Source: CAZPMT01 sp964587655 (GTDB taxonomy: Bacteria; Hydrogenedentota; Hydrogenedentia; Hydrogenedentales; SLHB01). From it: 28,027 nt of DNA. Below the pieces are notes generated by a model, which saw nothing but the letters and a program-made list of their open reading frames with translations, did not search any database and had not been told where the DNA came from. Both the position numbers and the translations under genes were made by a program. Each line of letters opens with the position of its first letter. Position 1 is the first letter of the stretch. Of this stretch, positions 1 to 6,891 are shown one piece after another. The DNA is taken from the NCBI GenBank assembly GCA_964587655.1, contig CAZPMT010000067.1, forward strand, positions 1 through 28,027, in the 5' to 3' direction.

Positions 1-71
1 ATCGGCCAGGCCCCGCTGCCCATTACAAGGCCGGCTAGCGCCACAACGATGACTCCAAAGATGGTCGTCAT
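1..71 (-). CDS. 5' end of a membrane protein gene (partial)
   Basis: Only the first 23 codons lie in the window; the gene runs off the left edge. The start is an ATG at 71 (minus strand), preceded by a purine-rich GGAAAGAGGA ribosome binding site. The visible peptide begins MTTIFGVIVVALAGLVMGSG and continues AWP, which is one hydrophobic membrane segment. The small-residue GLxxGSxxWP pattern resembles the N-terminus of distant L-rhamnose/proton symporter (RhaT-like) proteins as I remember them, but that is weak evidence from a very short stretch. Any multi-pass transporter or simple membrane protein is possible. Confidence 0.45.
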   Translation of the reverse strand, partial: MTTIFGVIVVALAGLVMGSGAWP

Positions 72-96
72 TCCTCTTTCCCCTCCGCCCAGTTCG

Positions 97-192
97 GAAA
101 AAGTAGGGACAGCAACCCATTTTCTGAGCCAGGGATCCCCAGTACGGCCAGGCAGCGTCCGGCAGAAAATGGGTTACTGTCCCTACTTTTTC
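97..192. repeat. Palindromic element with 30-bp inverted arms
   Basis: Arm 97-126 and arm 163-192 are inverted copies matching at 29 of 30 positions; the single difference is C versus T in AGGGACAGCAACCC / AGGGACAGTAACCC. The 36-nt centre is GC-rich. The core GTAGGGACAG motif and the long near-perfect stem resemble REP/MITE-type elements mobilised by Y1 (IS200-like) REP-associated transposases. No transposase is present here. It lies between the left-edge membrane gene and the SDR gene, so it could also act as a transcription barrier. The palindrome itself is directly visible; the mobile origin is inferred. Confidence 0.85.
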
Positions 193-206
193 TACTTTTT
201 CCTTTT

Positions 207-1049
207 TCAAATGCCAGGTAAGTAGCCCTTTCCAAAACGCGCGCCGGACTCGGTGCGAAAATCCGAGATTAGCGACATCAGCGACGTCGTGCCGCCGTCG
301 GCGACGAGGGTTTGGCCGATGATATAGCGCGCGTCGTCCGAGCAGAGAAACAAGGCAATCTTCGCGATGTCCAACGGCAATCCGTAATGGCCCACGGGCA
401 CTTTTTCCGCGGCATCTTTCTTTGCGTCTTCCAGGTTGAACCCAGGGAGGACGTTGTAGTAGTTGTCGACGGTCACCCAGCCCGGAGCGATGGCGTTTAC
501 GCGAATGCCCTTGTGAGCGAGTTCCACCGCGAGGGATCGCGTGTACGCGACGATTGCCCCCTTTGTTCCCGCGTACACCGAGTGTTCGGGCGCTCCCTGC
601 ACGCCGTGGATCGAGGTGACGTTGCAGATCGCGCCGCCGCCGTGCTTCAGCATGTCTTCCACAACCCTCTGCGTGAGGAAAAACTGCGCGCGGATGTTCA
701 CGTGATACATCATGTCGAACTGCTCACGCGTGACCTTGAGGAATGGCTTGTTGAATGTGATGCCGGCGTTGTTAACGAGACAATCCACACCGCCGAGAAA
801 GTCGATAGCCGCGTTGCCCAAGCCCACCACCTCGTCGACGTCGTCGAAGTTCGCCTTGAACGCCTCCGCGCGACGGCCCATTGCGCGGATCTCGTCCACC
901 GCGCTTCTCGCGCCCGTGTCGCTGTGCGCATAGTGCAAAATCACATCCGCGCCTTGCCGTGCGAACTCGATGGCGATTTCGCGCCCGATGCCCGTGCCCG
1001 AACCTGTTACCAGGGCCCTCTTGCCAGACAGTTTCCCCTCGCATGCCAT
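207..1049 (-). CDS. SDR-family NAD(P)-dependent oxidoreductase
   Basis: A 280-aa classical short-chain dehydrogenase/reductase, likely reducing a keto group or oxidising a hydroxyl with NAD(P)(H) in the cytoplasm. The N-terminal Rossmann motif TGSGTGIG (TGxxxGxG) follows KRALV. The NNAG motif (CLVNNAGIT) is present, as is the catalytic set: Ser in CNVTSIHG, then YxxxK (YAGTKGA). The C-terminal IAPGWV and GQTLVADGG signatures are typical of the FabG-like subgroup. The start is set at the ATG at 1049 because a GGGAGG ribosome binding site lies 8 nt upstream; the open frame extends to 1295, but that part carries no family sequence. Substrate is unknown: FabG-like sequences span sugar, fatty-acyl and steroid substrates. 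It appears monocistronic. Confidence 0.93.
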   Translation of the reverse strand: MACEGKLSGKRALVTGSGTGIGREIAIEFARQGADVILHYAHSDTGARSAVDEIRAMGRRAEAFKANFDDVDEVVGLGNAAIDFLGGVDCLVNNAGITFNKPFLKVTREQFDMMYHVNIRAQFFLTQRVVEDMLKHGGGAICNVTSIHGVQGAPEHSVYAGTKGAIVAYTRSLAVELAHKGIRVNAIAPGWVTVDNYYNVLPGFNLEDAKKDAAEKVPVGHYGLPLDIAKIALFLCSDDARYIIGQTLVADGGTTSLMSLISDFRTESGARFGKGYLPGI

Positions 1050-1100
1050 TCCGCATACCTCCCGCCGGTCCCTAAACACTCCCGTCGCGGCAATCCGTGG

Positions 1101-1144
1101 AAGCGGCGTCCTCGCCGCTTTACAAACGCGACGGGGACGTCGCG
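1101..1144. repeat. Two adjacent small hairpins (REP-like)
   Basis: Two short perfect stem-loops stand side by side in the SDR/EF-hand intergenic region. AAGCGGCG-TCCT-CGCCGCTT (1101-1120) has an 8-bp stem and 4-nt loop. CGCGACG-GGGA-CGTCGCG (1127-1144) has a 7-bp stem and 4-nt loop. Neither is followed by a T tract, so they are not convincing intrinsic terminators. The pairing and spacing suggest a dispersed extragenic palindrome. Nothing else is recognisable in the 285-nt gap apart from the ribosome binding site at 1319-1325. Confidence 0.6.
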
Positions 1145-1334
1145 GCCACAGCACAACGCAGGTATGGTTACCGCACTTGCGGGCCGTTGTCAAGCTTGGG
1201 AAGTCCTGGGGTAGATCGCTTTGTACCCGAAAATGTGACGCAAGCCCACGGCCCATGGGAACCATCCCGGTGAAAGCGGGTTTGAATAAGTGCAAAGTTA
1301 CCCAGGGAAAACCTTAACAGAAGGAGTCCGAATC

Positions 1335-2111
1335 ATGAAGAAGGCATCGACGTTGGCTATCGCCGTGGCGGTGTTTCTTGTTCTGACGCAGGCCGTCCAA
1401 GCGCAACCGCCCGAACGGAAAGGGCCGCCGCCTCGCGTCTTGCTCAAAGAGGCCGATAAGGATCAGGACGGCAAAGTCACGCTCGAAGAAGCGAAGACCA
1501 TCCGCCCCAACATGACGCAGGAACGGTTCAGTGCGCTTGACCGCAATAAGGACGGCGTGTTGACAAAGGAGGATTTTCCCGAAGATGCCGGGCAATCTGG
1601 CGGCGCGGCCCTCAGGAAAGCCGACAAAGATAGCGATGGCCAGGTTACTCGTGAGGAGTTCAAAGCCGCCTTTCCGAACGCGCGGCCCGAACGATTCGCG
1701 ACGCTCGACCGGAACAAGGACGGCGTCATCTCGAAGGCCGACGTTCCTGACAAGCCGCGTCCGCCGCTGGCTCAATTGGCCGAACAGGCCGATACGAACA
1801 AGGACGGCGAAGTCACATTCGAGGAAATGAAGGCGGTCGCGCCGGATATTACGGAAGAACGGTTCGCTCAACTCGACCGGAACAAGGACGGCGTGCTGAC
1901 GACGGATGACCGTCCCGCGCAAGGGGGGCCCGGCGGACAAGGGCGTCCACTCGTACGACTGCTTCAAGATGCGGACAAGGATAAAGACGGCAAAGTGACG
2001 TTCGATGAACTCAAGGCCGTTGCGCCAAACATGACCCAGGAACGCTTCGCGAAACTCGATAGGAACGGCGACGGGGTCATCAACAAGGACGACAAGCCCG
2101 CAGGGTCATAA
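1335..2111 (+). CDS. Secreted multi-EF-hand protein (eight calcium loops)
   Basis: A 258-aa protein with a Sec signal peptide (MKKASTLAIAVAVFLVLTQA, cleavage near AQA), so it is exported. The mature part is four tandem pairs of canonical 12-residue EF-hand loops. The odd loops read DKDQDGKVTLEE, DKDSDGQVTREE, DTNKDGEVTFEE and DKDKDGKVTFDE. The even loops read DRNKDGVLTKED, DRNKDGVISKAD, DRNKDGVLTTDD and DRNGDGVINKDD. All carry Asp/Asn at positions 1, 3 and 5 and Gly at 6; odd loops have Glu at 12. Proline/glycine linkers separate the pairs. The ATG at 1335 has AGAAGGAG upstream. The role is most likely calcium binding in the periplasm or at the surface; no enzymatic domain is seen. The near-identity of the pairs suggests recent internal duplication. 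Confidence 0.92.
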   Translation: MKKASTLAIAVAVFLVLTQAVQAQPPERKGPPPRVLLKEADKDQDGKVTLEEAKTIRPNMTQERFSALDRNKDGVLTKEDFPEDAGQSGGAALRKADKDSDGQVTREEFKAAFPNARPERFATLDRNKDGVISKADVPDKPRPPLAQLAEQADTNKDGEVTFEEMKAVAPDITEERFAQLDRNKDGVLTTDDRPAQGGPGGQGRPLVRLLQDADKDKDGKVTFDELKAVAPNMTQERFAKLDRNGDGVINKDDKPAGS

Positions 2112-2135
2112 GTAATCGCGCCAAGCGCATGAACG

Positions 2136-3236
2136 CTACAGGCGTCCGGAGGATCCTTCGGGCGCCTGCGGCGTTACGAGAATTGCTTTCGACCTCTCGC
2201 TCTCGCGCGAGAGTTCAATCAGGCCGAACTGCTCCCAGAAGAGGCAGAACAGCCCGAAGCCAACCACTGGGATCAAGTTGATCACGTGCGCGACAAGCGA
2301 AATTGCGAACGCCACGGCGACATCCATTTCCGGCATCACTATTTTCAAGGCCCCCACCACCCCCACATGGAACTGACCCACGGCGCCGGGCGCCAGGGGC
2401 ATGCTAATCATGGCCGCGATGCATACCTCAACGAAGAACGGCGCATACCACGGGAAGTCCACGCCGAATGCGACCATCACCACTGTAATGCCGAGGAGAT
2501 AACATCCCCACGTGGCAAGCGAGAAGAAGAGCGCTTTCGCCATGTCGCCCGGCGACTTCAGGATCGCAAGCCCATCGATAAAATGTTGGATGAACGTGTG
2601 AACGCTCTTCGCCAGCCGCTTTGACACGATGCCCACGCACAGGTCCGAGATCCGGAGAACGAGCGTCGGGCGAAGAAAGACCCCTACCAGGACTGCCCCC
2701 ATCCCCAGCACAGTTGCGGCGATCGTGAACTCGCCATAACGGATGGCGTTCACCGATATGATAATGTCGTTGTTCAGGTGCAGGAGATGCGCCGGAAGCC
2801 GGACGTCCGTGGCCGGCTTGTAGGCGAGAAGCGTCACCACGATCACGACAAGCAGCGACACTAAATCCGATACACGGTCAAGCGCCGAAGCCGCCACGCA
2901 TTTTGAAAACGGAATCCTGGCCAGCTTTCCCAGCACCAGCACACGGACAATCTCCCCCAGCCGCGCCGGGAGCACCACGATCGCCAGGAAACCGATCTGG
3001 CTCGCGCTGAAGATCGGACGCAACGGAACCCACTGCGAACTCCGAATAATATACGCCCAACGCATCGTGCGCGTGTACGCAACCGGCGCGACCACCAGTA
3101 TTGAGAGAACCACCCACACCGGCGAGACCGTCCGAAGGGCCGCCAGGACCGCCCTCCAATCCGATTGACGGAACAGGAACCAGAGCAATCCAACGCCGAT
3201 GATGATGCCGGCAACGATCTGAATCTTTTTCTTCAT
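2136..3236 (-). CDS. Flippase-like integral membrane protein (UPF0104/YbhN, LPG-synthase TM family)
   Basis: A 366-aa multi-pass membrane protein starting MKKKIQIVAGIIIGVGLLWF, with about eight hydrophobic segments. The pattern is that of the lysylphosphatidylglycerol synthase transmembrane / COG0392 family: WVVLSILVVAPVAYTRTMRW near residues 40-60, FSASQIGFLAIVVLPARLGEIVRVLVL near 80-105 (PARxGExxR is the family hallmark), ALDRVSDLVSLLV near 115-130, and APFFVEVCIAAMISMPLAPGAVGQFHVG toward the C-terminus. Relatives transport or flip lipid-linked substrates, but the substrate here is unknown; no synthase domain is fused. The start has GAGGAAGC just upstream. The gene converges on the EF-hand gene with a 24-nt gap. 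Confidence 0.88.
   Translation of the reverse strand: MKKKIQIVAGIIIGVGLLWFLFRQSDWRAVLAALRTVSPVWVVLSILVVAPVAYTRTMRWAYIIRSSQWVPLRPIFSASQIGFLAIVVLPARLGEIVRVLVLGKLARIPFSKCVAASALDRVSDLVSLLVVIVVTLLAYKPATDVRLPAHLLHLNNDIIISVNAIRYGEFTIAATVLGMGAVLVGVFLRPTLVLRISDLCVGIVSKRLAKSVHTFIQHFIDGLAILKSPGDMAKALFFSLATWGCYLLGITVVMVAFGVDFPWYAPFFVEVCIAAMISMPLAPGAVGQFHVGVVGALKIVMPEMDVAVAFAISLVAHVINLIPVVGFGLFCLFWEQFGLIELSRESERSKAILVTPQAPEGSSGRL
2139..2168. terminator. Candidate bidirectional hairpin at a convergent gene end
   Basis: Positions 2139-2152 pair with 2155-2168 (CAGGCGTCCGGAGG against CCTTCGGGCGCCTG, 12 of 14 matching and the rest capable of wobble). It overlaps the last codons of the leftward flippase gene and lies 27 nt past the EF-hand stop. 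There is no clear T tract, so factor-independent termination is uncertain. Confidence 0.4.
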
Positions 3237-3432
3237 GCTTCCTCACGCGTCAGGTACAGGGGCGGAATTATAGCATGCCCCTTCCTACTTGGGCGACAAT
3301 CCGACGGGATCCGATTTGATGCACATCTGGTTTTCGCGTACTTCGCGACCACCCCGTCTTGCTGTCGGGGGGCGCCGGGTAACCGGTGTCCCTACCGCGA
3401 ACGAGCACGACGGAGTGGAAACGAATTGGGGA

Positions 3433-4509
3433 TCACTGGACCGTTTCCGTTTTCAGGGTGAAGAGTGCGAGCATTTCATCTTTGCCCCGAATGGGCGTCT
3501 TCTGGGAAAAGACAAGGGTGGCGCTGTCCTTCAGCCGCGCGTAGGTGGCTTCCGAGATCAGCAGCGAATTCGGAGTACAGAGTTTTTCGATGCGGGCGGC
3601 GGTATTGACCGCATCACCGATAATGGTGCGGTCTTTCCGGCGGACGCCGCCGACGTCGCCTTGCACGACAATGCCGCTGTGAACGCCGATGCGGATCCGA
3701 ACGGGATCCCGGCCTCTCTGCGCGCGGCTTGCGTTGAGTTCCTCGATGCCTCCCAACAGCCGCCTGCCGGCTTCGACCGCATCGTTGGCATCGACGAACG
3801 CGGCCATTACGGCATCGCCGATGAACTTGTCGATATCGCCGTTGCACGCATCAATGATCGTTTCGGCCATCGTAAAGAGCTCGTTGAGCAAGGCGGTCGT
3901 CTCGTACGGCGCGTGGTTCTCCGCGAAGGCCGTGAAAGCGACCACGTCCACGAACATGATGGTAAGGTCCTGGTTGCGGGAGAGATCGGAATGGGCTCCG
4001 CGGGCCAAGTCCATCATGTCGCTGAACGTCATTGTCGATACGTACCGGCGGATCAGGTCATTGAACTTCTCCTGAAGGACGCGAAACTCGTCATCCTTGG
4101 ACACGTCGCGAAATACTTCGACGGCCCCGATCACCTCGCCGCTCGGGTCGCGAATGGGACTGACGTGCGTGACTACGGGGAAACGCCTGCGCGACTTGTG
4201 GTAGGGATAGACCTTCGCTTCGTAATCCGTACCGGTCCGCATGGCCTTTTGAAGCGGGCAATCCCCCTGGCAGAGCAATGTGCCCTCTTGGTCAATGTGG
4301 CACAAGATACTCTCCGCGCAGCACCGTCCGATGACTTCGTCGCGCTTGTAGCCGGTGGTGTCCTCGGCGCCACGGTTCCAGAAGATGATCCTGCGGGATC
4401 TATCGACGACATAAATGCCGTCGAACATGCAGTCAAGTACGGCGGCAAGCGAACTTCCGGGTTGGAACATGGCTTCAAGTGATGCGACGTCTCGGATCGA
4501 AGTGTCCAT
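3433..4509 (-). CDS. PAS domain plus class III adenylate/guanylate cyclase
   Basis: A 358-aa soluble signalling enzyme. Residues about 20-135 form a PAS domain (MFDGIYVVDRSRRIIFWNRG, then VVTHVSPIRDPSGEVIGAVE). Residues about 180-320 form a class III cyclase catalytic domain that makes cAMP or cGMP from the NTP. Metal-binding aspartates are in FVDVVAFT (D188) and GDIDKFIGDAVM (D232), with substrate-binding K228. D299, N302 and R306 lie in IIGDAVNTAARIE. All key catalytic positions look intact. The PAS domain carries five cysteines (63, 64, 70, 80, 84; C80-QGD-C84 among them), suggesting a redox or metal/Fe-S sensory role. The gene starts 15 nt after the HD-GYP stop, so the two are likely co-transcribed. 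Nucleotide specificity cannot be read here. Confidence 0.93.
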   Translation of the reverse strand: MDTSIRDVASLEAMFQPGSSLAAVLDCMFDGIYVVDRSRRIIFWNRGAEDTTGYKRDEVIGRCCAESILCHIDQEGTLLCQGDCPLQKAMRTGTDYEAKVYPYHKSRRRFPVVTHVSPIRDPSGEVIGAVEVFRDVSKDDEFRVLQEKFNDLIRRYVSTMTFSDMMDLARGAHSDLSRNQDLTIMFVDVVAFTAFAENHAPYETTALLNELFTMAETIIDACNGDIDKFIGDAVMAAFVDANDAVEAGRRLLGGIEELNASRAQRGRDPVRIRIGVHSGIVVQGDVGGVRRKDRTIIGDAVNTAARIEKLCTPNSLLISEATYARLKDSATLVFSQKTPIRGKDEMLALFTLKTETVQ

Positions 4510-4524
4510 TGGGCTTCCTTTGCC

Positions 4525-5802
4525 CTAACTCAACGCGCCCCTGAACGCTTCGTATTCCCGGACGGCCCTTGTCTGGGCCGTGACACGGAGTTCATTGGTC
4601 TCGTCGAAGTACTTGCCCAGCATTCCGACGATGGAGGAATCCAGTTCGCTACGCTCCGCCATGTCTTCGAGTACGGCGAGCGCGGTTTCCTTGTCCATAC
4701 CCTTTCGGTACGGGCGATCCTCGGTGATACCGGTGAAGACGTCCGCGACGGCCATGATGCGCGCGCCGAGCGGCAAATCCTCCGCCTTATAGCGGAACGG
4801 ATAGCCGGTCCCATTTAGCCTTTCCTGGTGGAGCGCGCCCCAAGAGGTGATCACGTTCAATGCATCAATGGGCTCGAGAACGCGATAGGTGTAGTAAACG
4901 TGGGTGCGCATGACCTGCCACTCATCAGTGGTCAGTTTTCCGGGCTTCTCAAGGATCTCGGACGGAATGGCGAGCTTACCGAGGTCGTGGAGAAAGGCGG
5001 CGATCTCGAGCATGCGGCATTCCTGCTCCGAGAACCCGATCCAGCGCCCGAGCGCCATCGCTGTGGCGGCCACGCCGCTCGAATGCGTGGCGGTAAACTC
5101 GCTCTTGAAGTCGATGACCCGGCAGATGAGCCGCGCGAACTCCAACAGTGCGTCGATATCGATGCCCTGGTTCTGAAAGCCCACGCTTCGTTTCAGGATG
5201 GAGCCGATGGATGCCGAACTGGCTTCGAGCCACACATAGTCCTTCGTGGCCATGCGCAGAAAGGCATCTACGTATTCCGGAACGAACACCTCGCCCTTGC
5301 GCGCTACGATGCTCTCCCTAATCCGGTCGACTCCACTGAGCGCCGGCCGGTCCTGGGAAACGAGAACTGAAATGCGGTCCGCGAGGTGCAGGATATGCGA
5401 CCCGCGCGGCACGGGCGCCTCTCTAACAGTGGCGCCTGCGCCGTCACGCCAGGGAACATGATGAAACCGTATCATCGAAGCGACGTTCGCAAAAGGCGGG
5501 AAGTCCTTCAAGAGCAAGTAGCCCGCCAAGGAATGCTGGTTGGGTTTCCGCTCCTCGAACTCAAGCAGGTCAAGGCGCTCGTTAAGCGAAAAAGCGCCGA
5601 TGTCGTGGAGGGCTCCCGCCACGGTGATGTCGCGGCGCTCTTCGGACTCGATGCCGAGTTCCTCCGAAAGGCGCAACGCCAAGTACGCGACGCGCATGTG
5701 GTGCTCGGCCACGGCCGGGCTCATCATGTCAACCGTTCGCGCCAGAGGGAAAATCAGGTCCCACACATTCACATGGAGGTCTTTTGTCGTCATAAGCCAC
5801 AT
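4525..5802 (-). CDS. Tandem HD / HD-GYP phosphohydrolase, probable cyclic-dinucleotide phosphodiesterase
   Basis: A 425-aa protein with two HD-type modules. The N-terminal one (about 30-150) has H34/H35, ALHDIGAF (H66-D67) and RFHHVP. The C-terminal HD-GYP module (about 235-415) has THSSGVAATA, FLHDLGKLAIP (H272-D273), H301, then HQERLNGTGYP (325-335) and ADVFTGITEDRPYR. The family hydrolyses c-di-GMP or related dinucleotides. The usual HHExxDGxGYP reads HQExxNGxGYP here, so a second-position His and the Asp are substituted; GYP itself and the core HD are kept. The ATG at 5802 is preferred over the in-frame ATG at 5793 because AGGAG lies 8 nt upstream. It leads a two-gene operon with the PAS-cyclase, linking dinucleotide and mononucleotide signalling. 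Confidence 0.9.
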   Translation of the reverse strand: MWLMTTKDLHVNVWDLIFPLARTVDMMSPAVAEHHMRVAYLALRLSEELGIESEERRDITVAGALHDIGAFSLNERLDLLEFEERKPNQHSLAGYLLLKDFPPFANVASMIRFHHVPWRDGAGATVREAPVPRGSHILHLADRISVLVSQDRPALSGVDRIRESIVARKGEVFVPEYVDAFLRMATKDYVWLEASSASIGSILKRSVGFQNQGIDIDALLEFARLICRVIDFKSEFTATHSSGVAATAMALGRWIGFSEQECRMLEIAAFLHDLGKLAIPSEILEKPGKLTTDEWQVMRTHVYYTYRVLEPIDALNVITSWGALHQERLNGTGYPFRYKAEDLPLGARIMAVADVFTGITEDRPYRKGMDKETALAVLEDMAERSELDSSIVGMLGKYFDETNELRVTAQTRAVREYEAFRGALS

Positions 5803-5856
5803 CCTCGGTTCTCCTGCGTCCCGTCGGGCAGCGAACCCGGCGGTTCTGCCGCCGAT

Positions 5857-5888
5857 ACTATATCACGATCCTTGGCGGATCGTGTCAA
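5857..5888 (-). promoter_or_regulatory. Candidate promoter with dyad-filled 20-nt spacer upstream of the HD-GYP gene
   Basis: On the minus strand TTGACA (5888-5883) and TATAGT (5862-5857) are separated by 20 nt, longer than the 17-nt optimum. A perfect dyad CACGATCC-TTGGC-GGATCGTG (5864-5884) fills the spacer. That geometry is typical of MerR-type activator promoters. A weaker -10, TGATAT, lies at the normal 17-nt spacing. The expected transcript start is about 50 nt before the HD-GYP start codon. The dyad could instead be an ordinary hairpin or repressor site. Confidence 0.4.
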
Positions 5889-5950
5889 TAGAGAAGACGG
5901 GCTGGATTCGGCAGTTGAAACCGAGAGGAATCGTCCGAGCGATGGGCGAG

Positions 5951-5977
5951 GTGGACTTTATGGACGAAATGGACGGG
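5951..5977. repeat. 9-nt periodic repeat, three units
   Basis: Three consecutive 9-mers GTGGACTTT-ATGGACGAA-ATGGACGGG lie between the HD-GYP and pspC genes. It is a degenerate copy of the GTGGACnnn/GTCCACnnn arrays at 7906-7941 and 9512-9547. All three lie outside genes. Confidence 0.6.
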
Positions 5978-6027
5978 AGCGTGACGCCTGACCTCAGTTG
6001 ATCCCCTTTATCCGGAGGATCCCAGTA

Positions 6028-6050
6028 TGCCGCTTTCGCCGAAAGCGGCA
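6028..6050. terminator. 10-bp perfect hairpin just past pspC
   Basis: TGCCGCTTTC-GCC-GAAAGCGGCA forms a perfect 10-bp stem with a 3-nt loop, 9 nt past the stop codon of the leftward pspC gene. No T tract follows on the minus strand. It may be a 3' stabilising hairpin or a weak terminator of the psp operon. Confidence 0.5.
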
Positions 6051-6058
6051 GCGCCGCG

Positions 6059-6445
6059 CTATCCGTTAAGACGGCTATCCCAATCATAGTCGCGCGCCGT
6101 GACGGTGTCTTCCATGCGCCGGATACGCCGGTCCAGATTGTCGAACATCCTCTTGAGCCGCTGACTCGCCATTTTCCGAGAGCTCGCGTAGGAGTCGTAG
6201 AATTCACGGTCGTCGTCGCTCTCAAAAGGCACCACGGGCTCCTGTTTCATCAGCAGCGCGGCGAGGAAGTACAGTCCGACGACAGTGACGAACCCTGTAA
6301 AGATCGCGGCGAACAGCACGATCACGCGCATCCAGAAGACGGGGAAATCGAGGTATTCCGCCACGCCCTTGCAGACCCCTAGAACATATCCGTCGCGGGA
6401 ACGATACAAGGCTTTGCGAGGGCCGGTGTTCGATTCGTAAATCAT
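6059..6445 (-). CDS. pspC: PspC domain protein, phage-shock operon
   Basis: A 128-aa inner-membrane protein. Residues about 11-67 are a PspC domain: RSRDGYVLGVCKGVAEYLDFPVFWMRVIVL, then a second hydrophobic stretch ending YFLAALLMK. GVxxGxAxYL and WxR are the family signature. The C-terminal half (68-128) is charged and helical (SRKMASQRLKRMFDNLDRRI), likely cytoplasmic coiled coil. In enterobacteria PspC with PspB senses envelope stress and frees PspA's partner. The start codon overlaps the stop of the upstream pspB-like gene as ATGA, implying translational coupling and stoichiometric synthesis. It is the last gene of the operon. Confidence 0.93.
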   Translation of the reverse strand: MIYESNTGPRKALYRSRDGYVLGVCKGVAEYLDFPVFWMRVIVLFAAIFTGFVTVVGLYFLAALLMKQEPVVPFESDDDREFYDSYASSRKMASQRLKRMFDNLDRRIRRMEDTVTARDYDWDSRLNG

Positions 6446-6855
6446 GACTGGTTTCCTTTCCGCTGCCTGTCCATGAGAAGCGTTTCGAGCGATTCCACGC
6501 GTTCTTCCATCTTGAGCAGCCCATGGTAGATATCCTGCATCATCCGGGCCTCCTCGGCGTCTGTGCCGTTCGACTTCCGTCTCGAGTCGCCTTTGAGTAT
6601 CTTAAGTGCAGCCAGAAGAATTCCGCCGACAACGGCCACCAGCGGAATACATAGAGCGAGAATTGCTGCCACGTCCATTCCTGAATCTCCTATTAGGTGC
6701 ATGGGTCCACGCACGAAACTCCCCGTGTCGTGTGCGAGTTCACGAGAAACACTCCGGAGAACGATCGCAGATATCGAACCGGCCAGAGCGCACAGAATCA
6801 GCAGCACGACCATACACCCTGATGCCCATATGATCAACTTGCCCAGCATCTTCAC
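6442..6855 (-). CDS. PspB-like membrane protein with extra N-terminal TM segment
   Basis: A 137-aa protein between pspA and pspC. The C-terminal half (about 60-131) looks like PspB: one TM (AAILALCIPLVAVVGGILLA), a short polar linker, then a helix DIYHGLLKMEERVESLETLL that parallels the PspB ending (KRMRERIQALESIL in E. coli). Classical PspB is about 75 aa. The extra N-terminal half has a second TM segment (residues about 8-33) and a loop of some 25 residues between the two segments, probably extracytoplasmic. Likely role: sensing envelope stress with PspC. The 36-nt gap after pspA and the 4-nt overlap with pspC support a single operon. The PspB assignment rests on position and the terminal helix. 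Confidence 0.75.
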   Translation of the reverse strand: MKMLGKLIIWASGCMVVLLILCALAGSISAIVLRSVSRELAHDTGSFVRGPMHLIGDSGMDVAAILALCIPLVAVVGGILLAALKILKGDSRRKSNGTDAEEARMMQDIYHGLLKMEERVESLETLLMDRQRKGNQS

Positions 6856-6891
6856 GTTGCGATCTCCCTAGCCGACTGTTCGTCTCTTGAC

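Noticed and set aside
1..71. Firm naming of the left-edge gene as rhaT
   Set aside because: Only 23 residues are visible; a single hydrophobic stretch is not enough to name a transporter.
312..1214. 300-codon open frame on the plus strand opposite the SDR gene
   Set aside because: It is antisense to a clear SDR enzyme, lacks a ribosome binding site and any family motif; a by-product of high GC codon use.
3289..4482. 397-codon open frame on the plus strand opposite the PAS-cyclase
   Set aside because: The opposite frame encodes an intact PAS plus cyclase with all catalytic residues; this frame shows no motif and mirrors those codons.
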